64,000 bases of DNA, taken from CAVSRC01 sp963830205 (GTDB lineage: Bacteria; Pseudomonadota; Alphaproteobacteria; Rhizobiales; Kaistiaceae). Below the pieces are notes generated by a model. It was not told the origin of the DNA, did no database searches, and saw nothing but the letters and a program-made list of their open reading frames with translations. Below, one piece after another: positions 57,481 through 64,000 of this stretch. Position numbers and translations under genes: made by a program. Numbering within the stretch: position 1 is the first letter of the stretch; every line of letters starts with the position of its first letter. The stretch is from contig CAWHLP010000013.1 in the NCBI GenBank assembly GCA_963830205.1, forward strand, positions 92,689-156,688, in the 5' to 3' direction.

Positions 57481-59369
57481 TGCGCGCCTCCCGTCTTGGC
57501 CGCCTTGTCGGCGTCCCACCACCACGTGGTCGGGATGCCGAGGTCGAACTTCAGCTTCGTGAAGTCGGGATGGCCGAAGCGGTCCCAATAGGCGATGCGG
57601 TCGGTGAGGCCGGCATAGCTGGGGATGACGTATTGCTCGGCCATCATCACCCGGTCGAGGGCGTGCACCGCCGCCACCTGGCTGTCGCGGTCCTTGGCAT
57701 AGATGATGTGGTTGATGATGGCGTCGACCGCCGGGTCCTTGATGCCGGCATAGTTGCGCGAGGCGTCGCTGTCGGCGGCCTCGGAGCCCCAGTAGGACAT
57801 CTGCTCGTTGCCCGGCGAATTGCTTTCCGCCCAGCCGGTGTAGACCATGTCGAAGTCGCGCGAGCGCACGCGGGTGACGAACTGGCTGGAATCGACCTCG
57901 CGGATATTGAGCGTGATGCCGATGCGCGCCAGCGCCTGCTTGTAGGGCAGGGCCACGCGCTCGATGGTGGCGCCGTTGAGCAGAAGCTCGATGGTGACCG
58001 GCTGGCCGTCCTTGCCGACGAGCTGGTTGCCTTTGAGCGTGTAGCCCGCCTGCTGCAGGAGGTCGAGCGCCTGGCGCAGGTTGGCGCGGTCCTTCTCCGG
58101 CGTGCCACCCACCGGGTTCTCATAGGGCGTGGTGAACACGTCGGCCGGCACCTTGTCCTTGACCTCGTTGAGGATGTCGAGCTCCTTGCCGGTGGGCAGG
58201 CCGCTCGCCGCCAGCGGCAGGCCGAAGAAGAACGAATTGATGCGCTGGTACTGGCCGTAGAAGATGGTGCGGTTCAGCTCCTCGAAGTCGAAGGCGTAGT
58301 TGAGCGCCTGGCGCACCCGCCGGTCCTGGAAGAACGGCCGGCGCAGGTTGGGCACGAAGCCGACCATCACGCCCGACACCTGGTCGAGCTTGACCTCCTC
58401 CTTCTTCACCTTGCCCTGCTGGATGGCCGGGAAGTCGTAGGCGGTCGCCCAGCGCTTGGCCTCGTTCTCCCACCAGTAGTCGAAATCGTCGGCCTTGAAG
58501 GCCTCGAACTCGACGTTGAGGTCGCGGTAGTAGTCGTAGGTGACCTTGTCGAAGTTGTTGCTGCCGACGTTGACGTTGAGGTCCTTGCCCCAGAAGTCCG
58601 GTACCCGCTCATAGGTGATCGAGCGCCCGGCCTGCACGTCGGCGATGCGGTAGGGGCCGGAGCCCAGCGTCGGCTCCAGCGTGCCCTTGCCGATGTCGCG
58701 CTGGTTGCCGTTGGCGTCGGTGCCCTCCCACCAGTGCCTGGGCAGGATGGTGAGTTCGCCGACGATCTCGGGCAGCTCGCGGTTGCCCTTCTGGTCGAAG
58801 ACGAAGGTCACCTCACCGGGCGCCGTCACCTCGGCCTTGGTGACGTGCTGGTAGTAGTAGCGCTGGCTCTGGTTGAGCTTCACCGCCTGATCGAACGACC
58901 ACACCACGTCGTCGGCCGTGATCGGCTCGCCGTCCTGCCACTTCGCCTTCGGGTTGATGCGATAGGTGACGTAGGAATAGTCGGCCGGGTAGCGCACCGC
59001 GTCGGCGATCTCGCCATATTCGGCCGAGATGTCGGCCTCGTCGATTGCCCGCATGGTGAGCGACTCGTAGATGAGCCCCAGCCCGTCGGCGGTGACGCCC
59101 TTGTCGAGGATCGGGTTGAGCGTGTCGAAGGTCTGGCTCACCGCCGACAGGCGCAGCGTGCCGCCCTTGGGCGCATCCGGGTTGACGTAGTTGAAATGGG
59201 CGAAGCCTGGCGGATAGCCCGGCGTGCCGATCAGGCTGAGCGCGTGCTGCCATTCGCCCGGCGGCGGCAGCCCGTCCGGGCCTTGGGGTGCGGCATCGTC
59301 GGCGGACGCGGCGACCACGCTCGCCGCAAGGGCGGCAAGCGCCGCGATGGTCGTCGGAAACCGTTTCAT
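57477..59369 (-). CDS. yejA: Family 5 peptide-binding periplasmic protein (YejA paralogue 1)
   Basis: Intact 630-residue substrate-binding protein; signal peptide MKRFPTTIAALAALAASVVA to about residue 24. SBP_bac_5 landmarks: LSLIGTPGYPPGFAHFNYVN, WQDGEPITADDVVWSFDQ, RVPDFWGKDLNVNVGSNN, NYAGIKDPAVDAIINHII. ATG 59369 is chosen over 59453 because the signal peptide begins there. It is first in the leftward yej operon. Its closeness to the next gene suggests an old duplication. Confidence 0.92.
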   Translation of the reverse strand: MKRFPTTIAALAALAASVVAASADDAAPQGPDGLPPPGEWQHALSLIGTPGYPPGFAHFNYVNPDAPKGGTLRLSAVSQTFDTLNPILDKGVTADGLGLIYESLTMRAIDEADISAEYGEIADAVRYPADYSYVTYRINPKAKWQDGEPITADDVVWSFDQAVKLNQSQRYYYQHVTKAEVTAPGEVTFVFDQKGNRELPEIVGELTILPRHWWEGTDANGNQRDIGKGTLEPTLGSGPYRIADVQAGRSITYERVPDFWGKDLNVNVGSNNFDKVTYDYYRDLNVEFEAFKADDFDYWWENEAKRWATAYDFPAIQQGKVKKEEVKLDQVSGVMVGFVPNLRRPFFQDRRVRQALNYAFDFEELNRTIFYGQYQRINSFFFGLPLAASGLPTGKELDILNEVKDKVPADVFTTPYENPVGGTPEKDRANLRQALDLLQQAGYTLKGNQLVGKDGQPVTIELLLNGATIERVALPYKQALARIGITLNIREVDSSQFVTRVRSRDFDMVYTGWAESNSPGNEQMSYWGSEAADSDASRNYAGIKDPAVDAIINHIIYAKDRDSQVAAVHALDRVMMAEQYVIPSYAGLTDRIAYWDRFGHPDFTKLKFDLGIPTTWWWDADKAAKTGGAQ

Positions 59370-59624
59370 GCGGCTGTGGCTCTCCGTGGCCCGGCCCTCT
59401 TGATGCGCGCTATTAAGGCCGGTCGGTGAGACAAACACCAGCCCGCCGGCCAATTTATGACCGAAATTTAACCGCTATGCGCGCCCCGCCGGCCTTCGTT
59501 CGCCGGCAGGGACTTTCTCGGCTTCCGGCGGCGCTACTGCGCTGGCGCCGGCTGGGTACCGGCGGCAGGGGCCGCCGGCGCTGCCGGTGCCGCTGTCCAC
59601 TGTCCGCCGGAGCCGGCGTCGCGG
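59370..59624. other. Low-complexity intergenic stretch
   Basis: 59370-59520 is the probable promoter region of the yej operon. 59530-59624 is a GCC/CCG-rich low-complexity tract; read leftward it continues the Ala/Pro-rich tail of the cytochrome gene in another frame (ADRDAGSGGQWTAAPAAPAA... to about 59534), so that protein may extend past its present stop. I see no separate gene. Confidence 0.45.
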
Positions 59625-60791
59625 TCAGCCGGCGCCGGTGCTGCCGTGTGCGGGCGCGGCCGGAGCCGGCGTCGCGTTGTCCGCCGGAGCTGCCGGTGCA
59701 GGAGCAGCCGCTGCCGGCGCAGCCGCTGCGGGCGCTGCCGCGCCGCTGTCCGCCGGGAACGGTGCCGGGCTGTCGGCAAGCGTCCTCAGATAGGCAACCA
59801 CGTCGGCCCGGTCCTGCTCCTTGGGCAGCCCGGCGAAGGTCATCTTGGTATTGGGGATGAACTGCCGCGGGCTGGTCAGGAACTGGTTGAGGTTGTCATA
59901 GGTCCAGGTGAAGCCTTCCTTGCCCTTGTCCTGGAAGGCCTGGGAATAGTCGTAGCCGGTTTCCGGGCGGATGATCGGCGTGCCGACGACGCCATAGAGG
60001 TTGGGGCCGACCTTGTTCGGCTGGCCCTTCTCCAGCGTGTGGCAGGCGAGGCACTTCTTGGCGACGTCCGCGCCCTTCTTCGCGTCGCCGTTCTTCACCT
60101 CTTCGACGAACGATGCGGGCTGCGCGCTCGCCGCGCCGCCGGCTGCTGCCGGCGCCGGCGCCGCGGCCTCAGCCGTGCTGGCGCCACCCGCTGCCGGCGC
60201 CGCCTGGGCGGCGTTGCTGCCGGCCGGAGGCGCGGGCGGCAGCGGCACCGGATTGTCCGACAGCGTCCTCAGATAGGCGATCACGTCGGCGCGGTCTTCC
60301 GGCTTCGCGAGGCCGGCGAACGACATCGCCGTGCCCGGGATGTCCTTGCGCGGCGCGGTCAGGAAGGTGTCGAGGTTCTCGTAGGTCCAGGTGAAGCCTG
60401 CCTTGCCCTTGTCCTGGAAGGCCTGGGAGTAGGCGAAGCCGGTTGCCGGCCGGATGATCGGGGTGCCGACCACGTCGTAGAGGTTGGGGCCGACCTTGTT
60501 GGGCTGGCCCTTGTCGAGCGTATGGCAGGCGAGGCACTTCTTGGCGACGTCGGCGCCCTTCTTGGCATCGGCCGTCTGCAGGCGCGCTGCGATCGAGGCG
60601 ACCTGTTCGCCGCCGCTCGCCCCGCCGGTGCCAGCGCCCGCGCCGCCGCCTTCGCTCGTCGCGATCACATAGCCCGGCTTTGCCGGCGCCGCGGGCGCGT
60701 AGATCGCCTCGGAGATGATGCTCAGCGCCATGACGCCGAGGCCCGTGGCGAGAACCGCACCGGCGATCTTGTTCAGCTCGAAAGAGTCCAT
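59625..60791 (-). CDS. Membrane-anchored diheme cytochrome c with two near-identical class I domains
   Basis: 388 residues. The N-terminal anchor helix (NKIAGAVLATGLGVMALSII, about 7-26) and linker are followed by cytochrome domain 1 (CLACH at 86-90, axial Met156 in GTAMSFAG), an Ala/Pro linker (about 180-228), domain 2 (CLACH at 247-251, axial Met317 in NTKMTFAG) and an Ala/Pro-rich tail. The two domains are nearly identical over about 100 residues. The single-domain CycM-type protein of rhizobia passes electrons to terminal oxidases. ATG 60791 is chosen because it begins the conserved MDSFELNKIAG. Confidence 0.9.
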   Translation of the reverse strand: MDSFELNKIAGAVLATGLGVMALSIISEAIYAPAAPAKPGYVIATSEGGGAGAGTGGASGGEQVASIAARLQTADAKKGADVAKKCLACHTLDKGQPNKVGPNLYDVVGTPIIRPATGFAYSQAFQDKGKAGFTWTYENLDTFLTAPRKDIPGTAMSFAGLAKPEDRADVIAYLRTLSDNPVPLPPAPPAGSNAAQAAPAAGGASTAEAAAPAPAAAGGAASAQPASFVEEVKNGDAKKGADVAKKCLACHTLEKGQPNKVGPNLYGVVGTPIIRPETGYDYSQAFQDKGKEGFTWTYDNLNQFLTSPRQFIPNTKMTFAGLPKEQDRADVVAYLRTLADSPAPFPADSGAAAPAAAAPAAAAPAPAAPADNATPAPAAPAHGSTGAG

Positions 60792-61023
60792 CTTCAACCC
60801 GCTCCGCGGCATGTCCCCGGGGACGAACGGCCGCGGGCTCAGGCGGCCGGGAACATGCTGACATCCCCCTAGGTTGGGCGTCTGGAATCGTTCCAAGCGC
60901 CCCGCCGGCGCGGAAACTACAAGCTTTCCGGCGTTTGAGGCAACACGTATAAGCCGGTGGGCTTGAGACTAATTGTCCTCGTCAATTCTTGCCCGATCGC
61001 GCCGTTTTGCCGGGAATCCGTCC

Positions 61024-61767
61024 GTGACCGACCGTGCCATCGTCCTCATTCCCGCCCGTATGGCCTCCACCCGCCTGCCGGGCAAGCCGCTCGCCGACAT
61101 CAACGGCCACCCGATGATCGTCCATGTCTGGCGCCGGGCGGTGGAGGCCGGCATCGGCCGGGTGGTGGTGGCCACCGACGATATTTCCATCGCCTCGGTC
61201 ATCGAGTTCGCCGGCGGCGAGGCGGTGATGACCCGCGCCGACCATGTCAACGGCACCTCGCGCATCCACGAGGCGCTGCATCTCATCGGCGCCAGCGCGG
61301 AGATCGTCGTCAACCTGCAGGGCGACCTGCCGACCGTGTCGCCGGCCACCGTCCAGGCGGCGCTGGCGCCGCTGGCTCAGCCGGAGGTCGATATCGGCAC
61401 CATCTGCGCCATCATCACCCGCGAGGAGGAGAAGACCGACCCCTCCGTCGTCAAGGTGGTCGGCAGCCCGGTGACCCTGGCGGAAGAAGACGCCGGCATC
61501 CTGCGCGCCCTCTATTTCACCCGCGCCACCGCGCCGACCGGTCCCGGGCCGCTCTATCACCACATCGGCCTCTACGCCTATCGCCGCGCGGCGCTGGAGC
61601 GCTACGTCACCCTGCCGCCGACGCCGCTCGAACAGCGTGAGCGGCTGGAGCAGTTGCGCGCGCTGGAGCATGGGCTGCGCATCGACGTCGCCATCGTCGA
61701 CACCGTGCCGCTTGGCGTCGACACCCCCCACGACCTCGAGCGGGCGCGCGAACTGCTGCAAGTCTGA
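61024..61767 (+). CDS. kdsB: 3-deoxy-manno-octulosonate cytidylyltransferase (CMP-KDO synthetase)
   Basis: 247-residue enzyme activating KDO with CTP for LPS inner core synthesis. The CTP-binding motif IPARMASTRLPGKPL is near residues 7-21, with NLQGDLPTV and HHIGLYAYRRAALERYV also present. I choose GTG 61024 (VTDRAIVLIPARM), the usual length; an in-frame ATG at 60973 would add 17 residues. It is divergent from the cytochrome c gene, the conserved rhizobial arrangement. Confidence 0.9.
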   Translation: MTDRAIVLIPARMASTRLPGKPLADINGHPMIVHVWRRAVEAGIGRVVVATDDISIASVIEFAGGEAVMTRADHVNGTSRIHEALHLIGASAEIVVNLQGDLPTVSPATVQAALAPLAQPEVDIGTICAIITREEEKTDPSVVKVVGSPVTLAEEDAGILRALYFTRATAPTGPGPLYHHIGLYAYRRAALERYVTLPPTPLEQRERLEQLRALEHGLRIDVAIVDTVPLGVDTPHDLERARELLQV

Positions 61768-62140
61768 GCGCCACACAGAGGCGTTTGTTGTCTTGCCCCC
61801 TCTCCCCCTGTGGGAGAGGGCTTTCGGCCTTTGCCTCGCAGGGCGCGCAAGCGCCCGAGAGGCTTAGGCCGGAAGGGTGAGGGGTGCCCCGCTGCTTTGG
61901 GCAGGCCCGAGCCTGAGCCGCGCCGCTTGCCTCCCTCCCCGAGGCCCCGAAGGGGGAGGGGGACCGCGCGGACGCCGGTGGGTGGGGCCGGCGGGAGCGC
62001 CGAAGGCACACAGGTCGCCAAAAACGCTTCCCGTTTCTCTGCCCTTGCGCTAAGCCACGCCCGCTCTCCTCCCCCTGAAAGGGGAGGTGGCCCGGCGAAG
62101 CCGGGTCGGAGGGGGTCAACCGCAAGCGACGAGCCAGCCG
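61768..62140. repeat. Gene-free gap filled with palindromic repeats
   Basis: A perfect 9-bp stem CCCTCTCCC/GGGAGAGGG (about 61798-61806/61812-61820) just after kdsB may terminate it. It is nested in a larger palindrome ending near 61875 (TTCGGCC...GGCCGGAA, with GGCGC-GCAA-GCGCC inside). A second unit with CCTCCCC...GGGGGAGGGGG lies at about 61931-61990, and a third (CCTCCCCCTGAAAGGGGAGG, GGCGAAGCC) at 62069-62115. All belong to the CCTCCCC family. Confidence 0.65.
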
Positions 62141-62989
62141 ATGCCAAATCCGAAGACGGTCGTTTTCCAGGGCGAGCCGGGCGCCAATTCCGAGGTCGCG
62201 GCCCGCGAGGTCTATCCCAAGGCCAAGGCGGTTCCCTGCCCGACCTTCGAGGATTGCTTCGCCGCGGTCGAGAAGGGCACGGCCGATCTCGCCATGATCC
62301 CCATCGAGAATTCGCTGGCCGGCCGCGTCGCCGATATCCACCATCTCCTGCCCAATTCGCGGCTGCACATCATCGGCGAGCATTTCTTGCCCATCCGCTT
62401 CCAATTGATGGCGCCTCAGGGCGCCACCCTGAAGACGATCAAGACCGTCCACAGCCACATCCACGCGCTCGGCCAGTGCCGCAACGTCATCCGCCAGCAC
62501 CGCTGGAAGACGGTCGTCTCCGGCGATACGGCGGGTGCCGCGCGCGAGGTCGCCGAGGCCGGCGATATCACGCAAGCCGCGCTCGCCCCGGCCATGGCCG
62601 CCGAGATCTACGGCCTCGATATCCTCAAGGAGAATGTCGAGGACGCCGCCCACAACACCACCCGCTTCGTCATCCTGTCGAACGACGAGCAGCGCGCCCG
62701 CCGCGGCCGCGGCAAGGTCATCACCACCTTTGTCTTCCGCGTGCGCAACGTCCCGGCCGCCCTCTACAAGGCGATGGGCGGCTTCGCCACCAACGGCGTC
62801 AACATGACCAAGCTGGAGAGCTACCAGCTCGACGGCAAGTTCTTCGCCACCCAGTTCTACGCCGACGTCGAGGGCCACCCCGACGACCGCCCGCTGGCCC
62901 TGGCGCTGGAGGAGCTTGACTTCTTCTCCGCCCACGTCCGCATCCTCGGCGTCTACCCGGCGAGCCCACTCCGGGAAGGGCTGGAGTAG
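62141..62989 (+). CDS. pheA: Prephenate dehydratase
   Basis: 282-residue monofunctional enzyme converting prephenate to phenylpyruvate for phenylalanine synthesis. The catalytic domain includes FQGEPGANSEVAAREVYP, IPIENSLAGRVADIHHLL and the catalytic NTTRFVIL. A C-terminal ACT domain (from about 195: VITTFVFRVRNVPAALYKAM, MTKLESYQLDGKFFATQFY) binds Phe. It reads ESYQ where many orthologues have ESRP. ATG 62141 is chosen; the in-frame ATG at 62087 lies in the repeat. Confidence 0.9.
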   Translation: MPNPKTVVFQGEPGANSEVAAREVYPKAKAVPCPTFEDCFAAVEKGTADLAMIPIENSLAGRVADIHHLLPNSRLHIIGEHFLPIRFQLMAPQGATLKTIKTVHSHIHALGQCRNVIRQHRWKTVVSGDTAGAAREVAEAGDITQAALAPAMAAEIYGLDILKENVEDAAHNTTRFVILSNDEQRARRGRGKVITTFVFRVRNVPAALYKAMGGFATNGVNMTKLESYQLDGKFFATQFYADVEGHPDDRPLALALEELDFFSAHVRILGVYPASPLREGLE

Positions 62990-63040
62990 GGGGGCAAGCC
63001 TAGGATTGGCATAGGCCACGCCCAAATTGTAGGATCAGCC

Positions 63041-64000
63041 ATGCTAACCCGATTGCAGATTCGCAATTTCAGGACACTCGAGTTCGCGGATATTCCGCTC
63101 GGCCAGAACGTCGTCCTTATTGGACCAAACAATTCGGGCAAGACGTCCGCCCTTCAAGCGCTGTCGCTTTGGCAAACAGGCCTCCGGGAATGGACGAGCC
63201 GTCGCTCAGGTACCAGCCAAGCAAAACTCAGAACTGGCGTCACAGTAAACCGCCGCTCGCTTTCGCATACGCCCGTCTCTCAAGCTAGGCTCCTATGGCA
63301 CGACTTGCGAGTTAACGCAGTAAACAGGCAAAACGGGTCGCAGGACACGCAATATATATTTCTTGATATTGTCGTAGACGGTGAAAATAACGGAGAAAAG
63401 TGGACCTGCGGATTCGAATTTTATCACGCAAATCCCGAGTTTATATACTGTAGGCCGCTTCGGATTGGGCACGAAAATGAAACGGTACGGATGCCTGTTC
63501 CTGATGCTGCAGCGGCGACGAAGATTGCTTTGCTTCCGCCCATGTCTGGCTTGGCTTCCGAAGAACCCGAAGTGCAACCGGGGCGGATCGCTGTTCTTCT
63601 CGGAGAAGGACAAACAGCGCAAGTATTAAGGAATCTCTGTCTTCAAGTATATCAGAACAATTCTGATTCTTGGGAGAAAATTGTATCCGAAATTGAACGC
63701 ATGTTCGGCGCCAGATTGGCGGAGCCTAAGAGAGATCCAGTCAGAGGTACGATCGATATCGCATATCGCGAGCACGGTGTTGAGCTGGACCTTCCTAGCG
63801 CTGGCAGGGGGCTTCAGCAGACATTGCTTCTGTCGGCACATCTTTACGCCAATCCGGGGAGCGTTTTGCTGCTTGATGAACCGGATGCCCACCTGGAGAT
63901 TCTTCGACAGAGGCAAATATATACGTTCTTGACGGACACTGCTCGCCAAGCAGGCTCGCAGATAGTAGCTGCAAGCCATTCGGAGGTTATTCTAAACCCG
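63041..64000 (+). CDS. OLD-like AAA (RecF/SMC-type) ATPase, 3' end beyond the window
   Basis: Open from ATG 63041 to the window edge (320 codons, incomplete). It begins MLTRLQIRNFRTLEFADIPL; Walker A GPNNSGKTS is at 28-36, an ABC-like signature SAGRGLQQ at 253-260, Walker B LLLDEPDAHLE at about 276-286, and an H-loop ASHSEV at 311-316. This is the AAA_15/AAA_21 architecture of OLD-family proteins, which often carry a C-terminal TOPRIM nuclease, not visible here. Codon use and base composition are much A+T-richer than the rest of the window, suggesting recent acquisition. AGGA lies 6 bases upstream; a TTGGCA (63006) and TAGGAT (63030) pair sits so close that the mRNA may be nearly leaderless. 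Function is unknown; phage defence is a reasonable guess. Confidence 0.8.
   Translation, partial: MLTRLQIRNFRTLEFADIPLGQNVVLIGPNNSGKTSALQALSLWQTGLREWTSRRSGTSQAKLRTGVTVNRRSLSHTPVSQARLLWHDLRVNAVNRQNGSQDTQYIFLDIVVDGENNGEKWTCGFEFYHANPEFIYCRPLRIGHENETVRMPVPDAAAATKIALLPPMSGLASEEPEVQPGRIAVLLGEGQTAQVLRNLCLQVYQNNSDSWEKIVSEIERMFGARLAEPKRDPVRGTIDIAYREHGVELDLPSAGRGLQQTLLLSAHLYANPGSVLLLDEPDAHLEILRQRQIYTFLTDTARQAGSQIVAASHSEVILNP

Noticed and set aside
59646..60872. Cys/Arg-rich rightward frame opposite the cytochrome c gene
   Set aside because: Antisense of a repetitive duplicated gene; the Cys content reflects GCC/GGC repeats, not a metal-binding protein.
63293..63622. Short frames within the AAA ATPase region (also 63381-63629, 63626-63979, 63681-63932)
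   Set aside because: All overlap a single uninterrupted frame from 63041 to the window edge that carries every ATPase motif.

Overview
The window is a G+C-rich (about two thirds by eye) stretch of an alphaproteobacterial chromosome. Gene families and gene order point to Hyphomicrobiales (Rhizobiales): a cycM-like cytochrome c next to kdsB and pheA, the yejA-yejA-yejB-yejE-yejF peptide importer, a full cpa/tad pilus locus, CoxG/S/M proteins, a standalone AceE-like E1, and palindromic C/G-rich intergenic repeats. The genus cannot be fixed from the sequence alone.

Layout, left to right. 1-9.7 kb: an SRPBCC protein, a DapA-family aldolase, a MsmX/UgpC-type ABC ATPase without its transporter, a TPC-type heavy-metal P-ATPase, an AceE-like E1, lspA, a TrmH-type rRNA methyltransferase and an RlmI-like methyltransferase. 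9.9-13 kb: coxG-coxS-coxM without a coxL large subunit, a small membrane protein and a LysE exporter. 13-23.6 kb: a nucleoside uptake and salvage block (glk, two permeases, a double ATPase and a BMP-type binding protein; divergently cdd, deoA, deoB, upp). 23.6-31.5 kb: mixed enzymes and orphan components, including an antitoxin remnant cut by a palindromic element, a MoaD/ThiS protein beside a BNR-repeat protein, an SDR, a retropepsin-like protease, phosphohexomutase, galM and an orphan PhnD-like protein. 31.5-45 kb: the tad/cpa type IVc pilus locus, with two TadE-like pseudopilins and a CpaC-N-like protein leftward, two Flp pilins and cpaABCDEF-tadBC plus a patatin rightward, and tadD leftward. 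45-50 kb: leucyl aminopeptidase, MarR, NlpC/P60, LysR, a DUF1127-like protein and GhrA. 50-59.4 kb: the yej peptide importer interrupted by a vapBC-type toxin-antitoxin pair. 59.6-63 kb: a tandemly duplicated diheme cytochrome c, kdsB and pheA. 63 kb to the edge: an abrupt change to A+T-richer sequence carrying the first 320 codons of an OLD-like AAA ATPase, probably the edge of an acquired island.

A recurring oddity is that about twenty conserved genes (lspA, deoB, cpaA, cpaB, both flp genes, ghrA, the LysR gene, yejA/B/E/F and others) are each broken by one or more single-base shifts, although the next frame continues the family's expected sequence to its expected end. I read these mainly as indel errors in the assembly and give full-length coordinates with the shift position. 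Several small genes (second Flp pilin, DUF1127 protein, VapB-like antitoxin, small periplasmic protein) only appear once this is allowed for.

The most promising lead for an undescribed system is the truncated AAA ATPase at the right edge; its partners lie outside the window.
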